Shown here: positions 9,801-19,586 of the stretch, piece by piece
How the letters are laid out: the number at the start of each line of letters is the position of its first letter
Numbering within the stretch: the first letter of the stretch is position 1
Assembly (NCBI GenBank): GCA_005881575.1
Contig: VBCA01000051.1
Location: 1-37,354, forward strand
Length of the DNA: 37,354 nucleotides
Direction of reading: 5' to 3'
Origin: Betaproteobacteria bacterium
GTDB lineage: Bacteria; Pseudomonadota; Gammaproteobacteria; Burkholderiales; SG8-39
Made by a program: the position numbers and the translations under genes
The notes under the pieces: model-generated
What the model was told of the DNA's origin: nothing
What the model saw: the letters and a program-made list of their open reading frames with translations, nothing else
Databases searched by the model: none

Positions 9801-10007
9801 CTCGCCCTCGTCGGATTGCTGCCCATGGCGCTGGGTTCAGGAGTGGGCAGCGAAACGCAGCGGCCTTTCGCTCTGGTGGTCGTGGGCGGGATGCTGACCA
9901 CGCTGCTCATCGCGCTGTGGTTGCTGCCGATAATTTATAGCTACATCACCCCGCGGCGTTTGACGAAGCCGGAGGAGGAAGACGAACTATTGGAGGTCAA
10001 GCCATGA
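6900..10007 (+). CDS. heavy-metal-type RND efflux pump (CzcA/CusA superfamily)
   Basis: A 1035-residue proton-driven inner-membrane pump with two repeats of periplasmic loops between transmembrane helices. The N-terminus (VAALFATLVVAAFGLRAYLD, then PIEAYPDVTNTQV and PGNAPEEIERRVTVPLE) is typical of the heavy-metal RND family. Helix 4 carries DFGILVDGAVVLVEN with Asp393, Asp399 and Glu406, the DFGxxxDGAxxxVEN signature of divalent-cation pumps. It is unlike the copper/silver CusA form, which lacks the first Asp. Zn, Cd, Co or Ni is therefore more likely than Cu or Ag, but metal specificity cannot be read from this alone. Its ATGA overlaps the channel gene. No metal-responsive regulator is adjacent. 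Confidence 0.9.
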   Translation: MLRLLIETCVHRRVAALFATLVVAAFGLRAYLDTPIEAYPDVTNTQVTVITQLPGNAPEEIERRVTVPLERELNGTPGVTLMRSESLFGLSLITLTFSDDTASFPARTVVLQRAAAADLPQGVTPEIAPEATPLGEVYQFRVTSDRHDLYQLRSEMQWNIVRVLRQVPGVADIVPFGGYLKEIHIEADPARLFALGLTLGDLEQAIAKSNLNVGGGFLRHGDQELTVRGIGFLESAEDIKRILLKSKDGTAVTLGDVSNVVQSFTPRRGTVGVGLEKEGIEGFVWMRRGQNPSLVLDGVHDKVRELNETILPKGMRIEIYYDRSDLVGLTLSTVHKNLLSGFVLVVGVVWLFLRSVVGSAAVAVVIPLSLLVAFLGLYALGLPANLISMGAIDFGILVDGAVVLVENVIHALRQDRPTDRRDVLRLVVRSAVDVGRPTLYAMLIIIAALVPVFTLQSVEGRIFRPLALTYSFALIGALVFALTLVPALCAALFRPRHAKLEEPPWVERLRARYRRSLSWLLERRGKVLAAAFVLPALAVLTLTRLGTEFLPELDEGDIQLFVEMPPSIALEKGQDILLEVRRRILAFPEVSKTLSEQGRPEDGTDNEGVNMSETFIRLKAVREWRPGYDKRRLIDEMRDSLTEIPGVRYNFSQPMKDNVEEAVSGVRGKVVLKVFGPDLARMRTTLEQAKEALKALPGIVDLDLYRDASTPQLQVRFDRQALARAGIAMEDAQRTLETALAGRVTTTMWEGERPVPVRLMLPLDIRGDIDRIGAVTLTAASGARVPLRDLATIQVANGVASINREGNSRYLALKFNIEGRDMGSVVKDAIATVKRSVPAPEGYYFVWGGEFENQQRALARLKIVVPLAVLAVLGLLYAAMNSGRSALAILLTVPFALTGGAFALLAAGVPLSVSAAVGFIALLGQVSLMGLLVLSAAEARRRSGEELRPALVEGASERLRPVLMASLLALVGLLPMALGSGVGSETQRPFALVVVGGMLTTLLIALWLLPIIYSYITPRRLTKPEEEDELLEVKP

Positions 10008-11263
10008 GCAATCGACGGATTGCGATACTCTTGGCTGTCTCGGCGATGTCGACGGCATCCGTCCGGGCACAGGAACCGGCATCGGCGCTTCCCGAACGGC
10101 TGACGCTGCCGATCCTGCTGCGTCTGGTGGCCGAGCGCAGTCCCAGGCTCGCCGTTGAGCAAACGGCAATCGACACAGCCGAAGCGGAACGAATCACCGC
10201 CGGTGCGCTGCCCAATCCCACGGTCTCCTACGGGCGTTTCACTCCATCGGGTGGAGCGAGAACCCAGTTCAATGGTAGCCAGCAGCAGCAGACGACTGTG
10301 GATTTGCCGCTGTTGATTGGCGGTCAGCGCGGCGCGCGGATCGAAGCCGCGGAGCAGGGATTGCTGGCAGCCCGAGCCCGCGTCGGGCTGACTGGAAACG
10401 AGCTCGCGCTGCGCGCCGCGGACCTCTTTGTCGGGCTTCAGGCCGCTCAGGAAAAAGCTTCGATGCTTGACGAGTCGGTCGCCGAAATAAAGCGCGTCGT
10501 CGCGATCGTCTCCGGGCGACTGGACAGCGGCGCGGCAAGCCGCTATGACCTCACGCGGGTTGAGGTCGAACTTGCCGGGATGAATGCACGACTCGCGGAT
10601 GCGCGCGCCGAGCTCTCCGACAGATCAGCGGGGTTGGCGGCGCTGCTTGGCGCGTCGGGTTGGCGGCCTACTGCGATCGGCATCCCTACACCCGCCGGAC
10701 TGTCGACCAGCGTCGCCGAGTGGCGAGAGTCCTTGATATCAAGTAACCCGCAAATCATCGCGGCGCGTCGCGAGGAAGAAGCGACGCAGGCAGCGCTCAA
10801 GCGCACCGAGCGCGAACGTTGGCCGGTGCCGGTGCTCAGCCTGGGCAGGACATGGACCGGCGATCCGTTCGGTGCCGCCAATTTTGTCGGCCTGTCCACC
10901 GAGATCCCGTTGTCCGACGCTCGTCGCGGCCTGATTGCCAAGGCCGCAGCGGATCTTCGCGCCGCGCAGAGACGCCGTGAGGCGATCGAATCGGAGGCTG
11001 ACGTGGAGCTGCAGCGCTTGGTGGACGCGCTCTCTCAGCGCCGAGCCGCCCTTGAACGGTTTCGGCAAAATGTCGGCGAGCGCATTCCCGCGCTCAAACA
11101 GATGGCCGAGGACGCTTACCGACTTGGTCGCGGTTCCCTGCTGGAATTGATCGACGCGGCACGTTCGCGCTTGGACGCACGCCTAACGGAGGTCGACCTG
11201 CGCACGGCGACTGTCGGACAGGAATTGCGCATCTTGGGATTGACCGGAAAGCTTGGCGGATAG
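10004..11263 (+). CDS. outer-membrane efflux channel, TolC/CzcC family
   Basis: A 419-residue secreted protein with a signal peptide (about 1-23, ending SVRA) and two long alpha-helical repeats rich in Ala, Glu and Arg, as in the periplasmic coiled-coil barrel of TolC-like trimers. It completes the tripartite pump with the two genes before it, whose order adaptor-pump-channel is a known variant. The start ATG overlaps the pump stop. After its stop there is no terminator-like structure before the rpsU promoter, 12 bases downstream, so transcripts may run on into rpsU. Confidence 0.87.
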   Translation: MSNRRIAILLAVSAMSTASVRAQEPASALPERLTLPILLRLVAERSPRLAVEQTAIDTAEAERITAGALPNPTVSYGRFTPSGGARTQFNGSQQQQTTVDLPLLIGGQRGARIEAAEQGLLAARARVGLTGNELALRAADLFVGLQAAQEKASMLDESVAEIKRVVAIVSGRLDSGAASRYDLTRVEVELAGMNARLADARAELSDRSAGLAALLGASGWRPTAIGIPTPAGLSTSVAEWRESLISSNPQIIAARREEEATQAALKRTERERWPVPVLSLGRTWTGDPFGAANFVGLSTEIPLSDARRGLIAKAAADLRAAQRRREAIESEADVELQRLVDALSQRRAALERFRQNVGERIPALKQMAEDAYRLGRGSLLELIDAARSRLDARLTEVDLRTATVGQELRILGLTGKLGG

Positions 11264-11275
11264 GGCACGAAGCTG

Positions 11276-11305
11276 CTGGCGTTTCGGCCAAAAAAAGTCT
11301 AGAAT
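11276..11305 (+). promoter_or_regulatory. rpsU operon promoter
   Basis: A -10 box TAGAAT at 11300-11305, inside TCTAGAATTCGCACCCT, lies 40 bases before the rpsU ATG. A weak -35 (CTGGCG, 11276-11281) is 18 bases upstream, and an A-run (11290-11296) fills the spacer. This is probably the main promoter for rpsU-yqeY-dnaG-rpoD. Confidence 0.5.
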
Positions 11306-11345
11306 TCGCACCCTTGCTGCAACATTGCCCTGGGATCAAGCCCGC

Positions 11346-11558
11346 ATGCCGACCGTACGCGTCAAGGAAAACGAGCCCTTCGAGGTGGCGTTGCGCCGTT
11401 TCAAGCGGACTGTGGAAAAGACCGGGCTTCTCACCGAATTGCGCGCCCGCGAGTTCTACGAAAAGCCAACTGCCTACCGCAAGCGAAAGCTCGCCGCCGC
11501 AGTCAAGCGGCACTACAAGCGCCTGCGCAGCCAGACGCTGCCGCCGAAACTCTATTGA
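11346..11558 (+). CDS. rpsU: 30S ribosomal protein S21
   Basis: A 70-residue, very basic ribosomal protein of the small-subunit platform, needed for initiation on natural mRNAs. The sequence begins [20 protein letters not shown] and ends [10 protein letters not shown], with the usual Lys/Arg-rich C-terminal helix. The frame is open back to 11253, but the ATG at 11346 gives the exact S21 length. The Shine-Dalgarno match is weak, which is common for S21. It heads the macromolecular synthesis operon; the terminator-like hairpin after it would let S21 be made in excess over primase and sigma factor. Confidence 0.97.
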   Translation: MPTVRVKENEPFEVALRRFKRTVEKTGLLTELRAREFYEKPTAYRKRKLAAAVKRHYKRLRSQTLPPKLY

Positions 11559-11586
11559 TCCGGACGGCACCGCCGCCGGACCGACC

Positions 11587-11632
11587 CGGCGCGATGGAGT
11601 GGACAGAGCCGCTCGTCGCGCCGTTTCATTTT
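11587..11632 (+). terminator. attenuator-like hairpin after rpsU
   Basis: CGGCGCGA (11587-11594) and TCGCGCCG (11616-11623) form a perfect 8-bp stem around a 21-base loop, followed at once by TTTCATTTT. The position matches the partial terminator between rpsU and dnaG in the Escherichia coli operon, which lowers downstream gene expression. The long loop makes its strength uncertain. Confidence 0.55.
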
Positions 11633-11664
11633 GAGAATCCCCACCCCAAGAGGAAACCAAGCGC

Positions 11665-12111
11665 ATGTCGCTAAAGGCAAGTATCAGCGAAGACATGAAG
11701 GCGGCCATGAAGGCGAGAGAGGCGCAGCGGCTCTCCGCCATACGCTTGTTGCTCGCCGCGATCAAACAGCGCGAAGTGGACGAGAGAAAGGAACTTTCCG
11801 ACGCCGAGGTCGTAGCGGTTATCGAGAAGATGATCAAGCAACGGCGCGATTCCATCACGCAGTTCCAGGCGGCCAACCGCAAGGACCTCGTCGACGGCGA
11901 AACCTTCGAGTTGAATCTTCTCTCGGGCTACCTGCCCAAGCAACTGACCGACGCCGAGATTGGAGAGGAGGTCTCCGCAGCAATCGCGCAGACGGGCGCC
12001 AAAGGCGTGCCCGACATGGGCAAAGTCATGGGGGCATTGAAAGGCAAGCTCGCGGGGCGCGCCGACATGGGAAAAATATCGTCGCTGGTGAAATCGAAGC
12101 TTGGCGGCTGA
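11665..12111 (+). CDS. GatB/YqeY domain protein
   Basis: A 148-residue helical protein of the YqeY family, resembling the C-terminal tail domain of the tRNA amidotransferase subunit GatB. The conserved elements KASISEDMKAAMKARE, LSAIRLLLAAIKQRE and KGVPDMGKVMGALKGKLAGRAD are present. The tail domain of GatB contacts tRNA, so a tRNA-related role is usually assumed, but the stand-alone protein has no proven function. An AGAGGAAA ribosome site precedes the ATG. Its place between rpsU and dnaG is usual for Betaproteobacteria. Confidence 0.92.
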   Translation: MSLKASISEDMKAAMKAREAQRLSAIRLLLAAIKQREVDERKELSDAEVVAVIEKMIKQRRDSITQFQAANRKDLVDGETFELNLLSGYLPKQLTDAEIGEEVSAAIAQTGAKGVPDMGKVMGALKGKLAGRADMGKISSLVKSKLGG

Positions 12112-12131
12112 GAGGGTCTTAGGCTTGCAGC

Positions 12132-12159
12132 TTGCGCTTCGGAGAATTTCGCCTATAAA
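12132..12159 (+). promoter_or_regulatory. possible dnaG promoter
   Basis: TTGCGC (12132-12137) and TATAAA (12154-12159) are 16 bases apart in the 137-base gap between yqeY and dnaG. The -10 is good (5/6) and the -35 is poor (3/6). The remainder of the gap, to 12248, has only GC-rich short repeats. Confidence 0.4.
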
Positions 12160-12248
12160 GGAAAGATGGTGAGTAGGCAGGGGCCCCGGCGGCCCATTCA
12201 TCAAGGCGCGCTTGCTGGCGCGGCACTCCATCAGGGCGCATTCCGGCC

Positions 12249-14045
12249 GTGATACCGGATTCCTTCAAGCAAGAACTGCTCCATCGCGTCGATATCGTCG
12301 ACGTGATCGGGCACTACGTCCCGCTGAAGAAGGGCGGGGCGAACTATCTCGCGTGCTGCCCGTTCCACACCGAGAAGACGCCTTCGTTTACCGTTAGCCC
12401 GGCCAAGCAGTTCTATCACTGCTTCGGCTGCGGCGCGCACGGAAACGCAATCTCCTTCCTCATCGAGTACCAGGGCCTAGGTTATGTCGAAGCGGTGAAG
12501 GATCTCGCCGAATCGGTCGGCATGAAGATGCCCGAGTTCGAGCCGCGCACCCAGAAACCCGAAGGCGGACCGGATCTGTACGAGATCATGGAACGCGCCT
12601 GCGACTACTATCGCGAGCAGTTGAAGGTAGCGCCGCGCGCCATCGAATATCTCAAGGGCCGCGGCTTGACCGGCAAGATCGCAGCGCGCTTCGGCATCGG
12701 TTATGCCCCCGATGGCTGGCAGAACCTGGAGAGCGTTTTTCCGAGCTATGCCGACAAATCGCTGAAAGAGGCTGGCCTCGTGATCGACCCGGAGGGCGGG
12801 GGACGGCGTTATGACCGGTTTCGCGACCGAATCATGTTCCCCATCCTCGACCAGCGCGGCTCGGTGATTGCGTTCGGGGGCCGCGTGCTCGGCGATGGGG
12901 AACCGAAATACCTCAACTCACCAGAGACGGCGCTCTTCGAAAAGAGCCGCGAGCTCTACGGGCTTGTGCAGGCGAGAAGCGCGATCCGGGCCGCCGGCTG
13001 CGTCATCGTCGTCGAGGGCTATATGGACGTCGTGGCGCTGGCGCAGCACGGTATCGAGTACGCGGTCGCGACCCTGGGGACGGCAACTTCGCCCATTCAC
13101 GTTCAGAAGCTCCTGCGCCAGACCGACGAGGTGGTGTTCTGCTTTGACGGCGACGCGGCGGGTCGCAAAGCGGCGTGGCACGCGCTGGAGGTGAGCCTGT
13201 CCTGCTTGGCGGACAACAAGACCGTGCGATTCCTCTTTCTTCCGCCTGAGCACGATCCGGACAGCTTCGTGAGGAATAGGGGTGCGGGAGCATTCGAGAA
13301 AGGACTCGGCGAAGCGCGGCCCCTGTCGGAGTTCCTTCTCGAAGAGCTGAAGAGTCGGGGTGACTTGGCTACGGCGGAGGGACGCTCCCGGGTCGTGCAC
13401 GAGGCGAAGCCACTGCTGCAGAAGGTGTCAGCGCCGACGCTCAAGCTGCAGCTGCTCAAGGCGCTTGCCGACGCGGCCGGCGTGACGCAAGAGGAAGCTG
13501 CGCGGCTGACCGAGATCCGCATCTCGCGCGGCCACGACTCGAAACCCGCCCCCTTGCAAGGTGCCGAGCGTGGTGCCCAGCTTGCGGAGCGAAAACCCGA
13601 ACGCACCCTGCTTCAGTGCCTGCTTTCCAAGCCGGCCTACGCCAAGGAAATTGCGGCGGAGCTGGTGGATCATGATTCCTTTGAAGGGCGTGCGATCTTG
13701 ATGGTGGCCGAATTTTGTCGCGAACACCCGAATGCGGACGGCAATCTTGTCGTGGACCATTTCCGCGAGACAGAGCTGAAGGTCCTCCTCGAATCGAGCC
13801 AAGCGGCTCTCTTGGATACAAGATTCGGGGAAGAGCAAACCGGCGCGGAGTTCAGCGGGGCGGTCGAAAGGCTTCAAGAAAGGCAGAAACGGAAGCGGCA
13901 TGACGCATTGATCGCAAAGAAGGATCGCACTCCGGAAGAGCATGCCGAGATGTTGGAACTGACGGGCCAACTGACTGGACTAAAGAAATCTTCGGTTTCG
14001 TCCCAACATATTGCTATAATTTCAGGTTCCCGTTCGACACCGTGA
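12249..14045 (+). CDS. dnaG: DNA primase
   Basis: A 598-residue primase that makes the RNA primers for lagging-strand synthesis at the replication fork. It starts with a GTG; the resulting [20 protein letters not shown] matches family N-termini. Zinc-binding domain: Cys37, His40, Cys58 and Cys61 (CPFH and CFGC). RNA polymerase core at about 110-380 with TOPRIM Glu256 (VVEGYMDVV) and Asp300/Asp302 ([10 protein letters not shown]). The C-terminal helicase-binding domain, from about 440, contains the DnaB contact region. Length is normal. The 3' end carries a promoter for rpoD. Confidence 0.96.
   Translation: MIPDSFKQELLHRVDIVDVIGHYVPLKKGGANYLACCPFHTEKTPSFTVSPAKQFYHCFGCGAHGNAISFLIEYQGLGYVEAVKDLAESVGMKMPEFEPRTQKPEGGPDLYEIMERACDYYREQLKVAPRAIEYLKGRGLTGKIAARFGIGYAPDGWQNLESVFPSYADKSLKEAGLVIDPEGGGRRYDRFRDRIMFPILDQRGSVIAFGGRVLGDGEPKYLNSPETALFEKSRELYGLVQARSAIRAAGCVIVVEGYMDVVALAQHGIEYAVATLGTATSPIHVQKLLRQTDEVVFCFDGDAAGRKAAWHALEVSLSCLADNKTVRFLFLPPEHDPDSFVRNRGAGAFEKGLGEARPLSEFLLEELKSRGDLATAEGRSRVVHEAKPLLQKVSAPTLKLQLLKALADAAGVTQEEAARLTEIRISRGHDSKPAPLQGAERGAQLAERKPERTLLQCLLSKPAYAKEIAAELVDHDSFEGRAILMVAEFCREHPNADGNLVVDHFRETELKVLLESSQAALLDTRFGEEQTGAEFSGAVERLQERQKRKRHDALIAKKDRTPEEHAEMLELTGQLTGLKKSSVSSQHIAIISGSRSTP
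14012..14020 (+). promoter_or_regulatory. internal rpoD promoter within the end of dnaG
   Basis: TGCTATAAT is an extended -10 with a perfect TATAAT hexamer, lying 38 bases before the rpoD start and inside the last codons of dnaG. The -35 region (around 13991-13997) matches poorly, as is common for extended -10 promoters. Escherichia coli also has an rpoD promoter inside dnaG, so the position is plausible for separate control of the sigma factor. Confidence 0.55.
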
Positions 14046-14058
14046 GGATAAGGAAATC

Positions 14059-16519
<2,461 letters not shown>

Positions 16520-16521
<2 letters not shown>

Positions 16522-16551
16522 TATTGCGGACGCCTTCGGCGCCGCAATATC
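16520..16551 (+). terminator. long hairpin overlapping the rpoD stop codon
   Basis: GATATTGCGG (16520-16529) pairs perfectly with CCGCAATATC (16542-16551). Inside, after one bulged A, CGCC pairs with GGCG around a TTC loop. This gives about 14 pairs, beginning within the TGA of rpoD. No T-run follows, so it may slow or protect the transcript end rather than terminate it, letting transcription reach the tRNA gene 86 bases on. Confidence 0.5.
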
Positions 16552-16637
16552 CGCTCGCGTTGCAGCGGACGCTGCGCGCCGCTGAACGCTCGGTCAGATA
16601 ATAATAAAGTTGGCACAAAATGGCGAAGTGCTTCGGC

Positions 16638-16711
16638 GGGCCTGTAGCTCAGCTGGTTAGAGCAGAGGACTCATAATCCTTTGGTCCCTGGTTCGAATCC
16701 AGGCGGGCCCA
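16638..16711 (+). tRNA. tRNA with CAU anticodon, probably tRNA-Ile2 (lysidine type)
   Basis: A complete cloverleaf: 7-bp acceptor stem (GGGCCTG with CGGGCCC), D arm, anticodon stem GAGGA/TCCTT with loop CTCATAA and anticodon CAT at 16672-16674, T arm with GTTCGAATC, discriminator A at 16711. CCA is not encoded. Elongator tRNA-Met has the same loop. The C4-G69 and C5-G68 acceptor pairs are those recognised by TilS in tRNA-Ile2, and ileX lies next to rpoD in Escherichia coli, so Ile2 (AUA-decoding after lysidine modification) is preferred. An AT-rich stretch, GATAATAATAAAG, at 16597-16609 may hold its -10. Confidence 0.9.
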
Positions 16712-16743
16712 CTCAGAATGCGTAAGCAGTCTTGGAGGAGGGA

Positions 16744-17196
16744 ATGGTAAAGCGATTCTTGTTTTTCGCCGCGCTCGCGGCGATTGCTGCGCCGGGTCAT
16801 GCTGCGACGATGGAAGACGAGGTGCGCGCGGTCTTCGACAAATACATAGCAATCCAGAATGCGCATGATCTGAAGTCAATGCGAAGCATTTTGGCGGACT
16901 CCCCGGACCTTCTCTGGATCAGCCGAGGCAAACCTATCTGGGGCCGGGAGGCCGCTCTCAAGAACATCGAGGAGCGTTACAAGGGCACTTGGCGCATCGA
17001 TGTCGACAAGAAGGAACTGCGAGTCATTTCGGTCAGCCGCCGGGTGGCGCAAGTCTACGCCCCGACGCAACTCACCGTCGGGGAACCGGGCGTCGAACCG
17101 GCCAGGAACCGCGTGTACATCAACCTGATGATGGTCAAGAAACCCGAAGGATGGCAGATCGTGAGCATCCTGCCCATTCTTGTCCCGCCCCAGTAA
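16744..17196 (+). CDS. secreted SnoaL/NTF2-like protein
   Basis: A 150-residue protein with a signal peptide (MVKRFLFFAALAAIAAPGHA). The mature part begins MEDEVRAVFDKYIAIQNAHDLKSM and ends with a KKPEGWQIVSIL strand, the helix-plus-cone layout of the NTF2-like/SnoaL fold often annotated DUF4440. A ligand-binding or stabilising role outside the cytoplasm is possible but not shown. The ATG at 16744 is chosen over the in-frame TTG at 16732, because GGAGGAG directly precedes it and it begins the signal peptide. It converges on the MBOAT gene with a 12-base gap. Confidence 0.75.
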   Translation: MVKRFLFFAALAAIAAPGHAATMEDEVRAVFDKYIAIQNAHDLKSMRSILADSPDLLWISRGKPIWGREAALKNIEERYKGTWRIDVDKKELRVISVSRRVAQVYAPTQLTVGEPGVEPARNRVYINLMMVKKPEGWQIVSILPILVPPQ

Positions 17197-17208
17197 GCTC
17201 GCCGGCGA

Positions 17209-18693
17209 TCAGAACTGGTAGTAAAGAAACGGCGAGGCCTGTTCGCCCGCAATGACCAGGGCGATGATGATCAATGCGGTAAAAGCGAGACCCCGAGCGT
17301 CGAGTTTCCATCGCCAGCTCAGGGTGCTGCTTGTTTTTTGCACCGAATCGGCGCTGATATTCCAGCCCTCCATGACCTGCGGCGTATTGGGCGCGACCAG
17401 GCAGGCTACCGTCACGAGCAGGATCATCGCGAGCGTTCTCGCAAGCACGAGCTGCGACGGGACCATCGCCGCACCCAGCCCGGCCATGGAAGCGAGCACC
17501 GTAACGCAGGTGTGAAGATCCGGGGAACGGAACATCACCATGCCTATCAGGGCCCCCAGCATGGTGAACGCCCAAGCGAGCCAGACAGGCAACCTGACCA
17601 GACGAGCTTGACGCCAGGCGTGGTTGATGACGAGGGCGATGCCCCACCAGGCTCCGAATACCGCGAAAGTCCAGTTCGATCCGTGCCAGAGGCCGGCCAG
17701 AACAAACGTCACCATGACCGGCATCGCGTAGACTCGAACGAAACCGACCACGCGTCCCGTCTTTCGCGTGGCCACGTAGCGGGCCTGCCTCACCGAGAGC
17801 GGCATGAACAGGTAACCGGTGAGGAATCGGGTCAGGGTCATGTGCCATCGCTGCCAGAATTCGATGGCGCTCGTCGCCCGCAACGGGGAATTGAAATTCA
17901 GAGGAAGGCGCAGCCCGAGGAGCACGCCCAGACCCAGCGCCATCTCCGAGTAACCCGAGAAGTCGAAATAGAGCTGCAAAAAATAGGACCATGATCCCAG
18001 CCAGGCGTCCCCAGTGCCGACCGCGCCGTTCCTCTGTGCTTGCTCGAAGAGGTGGTTGGCATACGGAGCAAAGCTTTCCGCGATGATGACTTTCTTGAGC
18101 AGCCCGATCGAAAACACGGTGATGCCCACCGCGAAGCGATCAGTGGTGAGCCTGCCGATCTGCTCTCGTTGCGAAAAGAATTCCCGAGCCCCAACGATCG
18201 GACCGGCGGTGACGTAGGCGAAGCACGACACGAAGAGCAGGTATTCCCAGAAGCTTCCCGGCGGCTCCATGTCGTCCGCCACGGCGACCAGATAAGCGAT
18301 CTGCTGAAAAGTGAAGAACGAGATGCCGATCGGAAATGCGATATCGGCGAACGGGACCGCAAGCCCCGTGACCGCATTGACGTTGTCGATCAGAAAATTC
18401 GTATACTTGAATGCGATGAGCACCACGAGGTTGGCGGCGACGCCGAAGGCGAGCCAGCGTCGTCTGGAGCCCGCGGTGCTGCGAAAGATCGAGTACGAGA
18501 CCCGGTAGTTCAAGCCGGCCACCAGGATCAAGACCGGAAGCAGTTTCCATCCCCAGAGGCCGTAGAACACGAGAGAGGCCGCGGTGAGGGCGATTCGCGC
18601 CCCGGAAGAGCCGTAGAGCCGCCTGCCCAGCAGCACCGCGGCGAGTGCCAGCGGCAGGAACGCGAGGATGAAACTCAATGAAGAAAACAACAT
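17209..18693 (-). CDS. MBOAT family membrane O-acyltransferase (AlgI/DltB-like) with FxYxxF C-terminus
   Basis: A 494-residue polytopic membrane protein expected to move an acyl group from a cytoplasmic carrier across the inner membrane. Family marks: FKYTNFLIDNV (about 95-105), FPIGISFFTFQQIAYL (120-135), LYFDFSGYSEMALGLG (241-256), FNSPLRATSAIEFWQRWHMTLTRF with His284, and the catalytic-type His337 in AGLWHGSNW. The last residues are SPFLYYQF, fitting the FxYxxF tail whose tyrosine (here Tyr491, 17221-17223) is the acyl shuttle of DltX. The start at 18693 is preferred over 18765 because CGGAGAGCGC precedes it and the first helix follows at once. It is the last gene of a seven-gene operon; the carrier and SGNH partners are in the same transcript. 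Confidence 0.9.
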   Translation of the reverse strand: MLFSSLSFILAFLPLALAAVLLGRRLYGSSGARIALTAASLVFYGLWGWKLLPVLILVAGLNYRVSYSIFRSTAGSRRRWLAFGVAANLVVLIAFKYTNFLIDNVNAVTGLAVPFADIAFPIGISFFTFQQIAYLVAVADDMEPPGSFWEYLLFVSCFAYVTAGPIVGAREFFSQREQIGRLTTDRFAVGITVFSIGLLKKVIIAESFAPYANHLFEQAQRNGAVGTGDAWLGSWSYFLQLYFDFSGYSEMALGLGVLLGLRLPLNFNSPLRATSAIEFWQRWHMTLTRFLTGYLFMPLSVRQARYVATRKTGRVVGFVRVYAMPVMVTFVLAGLWHGSNWTFAVFGAWWGIALVINHAWRQARLVRLPVWLAWAFTMLGALIGMVMFRSPDLHTCVTVLASMAGLGAAMVPSQLVLARTLAMILLVTVACLVAPNTPQVMEGWNISADSVQKTSSTLSWRWKLDARGLAFTALIIIALVIAGEQASPFLYYQF

Positions 18694-18733
18694 GCGCGCT
18701 CTCCGATTTCTCGCTGATGTTCCCGGTCCGGTC

Positions 18734-19582
18734 TCAAGACGGCTCGGCGGGAACCGGCCCGTCAAATTTGTCGAGGAAATTGCGCGGAACGTATTTCAGC
18801 AGCAATCCCTCGATGCGCAGCAGGGGTCGACCTCGTTCGTTTCGGATCTGGAGATCGGCGAGGACGTCATCCGCCCGACGCGTCAAAGCCGACTCCCCGA
18901 TTTGGACGAAGCACGTTCCCTGCACGCTGCCGTGGATCGAAAGACGGCGGATGCCCGTGGGCACGAGCAACCCCCCGGGTCGAATCGGTTTGTCCGAGTG
19001 CTGCAGCAGGCAGAACACCGCCTGGATTGCGCCGTCGAGCAGAGCCGGGTTCACGGTCTCGCTGCGGCAGTCCCGATGACTTGCGGCGGACAGGTTGAAC
19101 AACATGCCGTCCGCCAACTTGAGCACGGAGCGAATCACTTGGAGGCCGGGACCGTAGCGATAGCCGACCCGGTCGAGGTCCGCGTACAGCGCCCGAGGCT
19201 CGATCGGGTCGCCGCGCGCAGCCACGTCGAACATCAGGATGTTCGCCTTGGGCGCGGTATCGCGTTCCTCCAATCGTCCGATGCACAATAAATTCCTGCC
19301 CTCGTGGATGGTGAAGGAGGAGTTTCCCCATCTGACCTCGACTTCCAGTTGTTCGCGCGCGACACCCGGCCGGCAGATCAGCACATCCTTGAGCGCGGGG
19401 CACGGCCGCTGCCGCGCCTGCGCCGCGGCGAGCGCGAGATCGATCATGCTGGCGCCGGGCAGAATGGACCGCCCGGCAATGACATGATCGGCGAGGAGGC
19501 CTTCCGACATCCCAAATGCCGCCCTGTAGACGGAATCGTCCCGGTAGGTCGCGGGCGCATGCTCCTTGTCGGGCTGGGGCAT
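18734..19582 (-). CDS. stand-alone polyketide-synthase-type dehydratase
   Basis: A 282-residue double-hotdog protein with the full set of PKS dehydratase marks: HVIAGRSILP (HxxxGxxxxP, catalytic His33), GYRYGPGLQ (140-148), and NPALLDGAIQ with Asp183 and Gln187. Such domains remove water from a 3-hydroxyacyl thioester on an acyl carrier protein to give a 2-enoyl thioester. Usually they are part of giant PKS chains; here the domain is free and no ketosynthase is nearby. The frame is open to 19678, but the ATG at 19582 lies four bases past the upstream stop with a GAGG site and starts just before the fold. Its likely partner is the carrier protein at 24004-24360. Confidence 0.82.
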   Translation of the reverse strand: MPQPDKEHAPATYRDDSVYRAAFGMSEGLLADHVIAGRSILPGASMIDLALAAAQARQRPCPALKDVLICRPGVAREQLEVEVRWGNSSFTIHEGRNLLCIGRLEERDTAPKANILMFDVAARGDPIEPRALYADLDRVGYRYGPGLQVIRSVLKLADGMLFNLSAASHRDCRSETVNPALLDGAIQAVFCLLQHSDKPIRPGGLLVPTGIRRLSIHGSVQGTCFVQIGESALTRRADDVLADLQIRNERGRPLLRIEGLLLKYVPRNFLDKFDGPVPAEPS

Positions 19583-19586
19583 GGCC

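Noticed and set aside
5782-11263. Efflux operon as a mobile element
   Set aside because: No transposase, integrase, terminal inverted repeats or target-site duplications are seen at either end.
16611-16626. Sigma-54-like TGGCAC element before the tRNA gene
   Set aside because: The -24-like TGGCAC is good, but the required GC at the -12 position is off by one and TTGC is absent.
18694-18765. Upstream ATG at 18765 as the MBOAT start
   Set aside because: It would add 24 Arg/Pro-rich residues overlapping the dehydratase gene; the ATG at 18693 has its own ribosome site and begins the first membrane helix.
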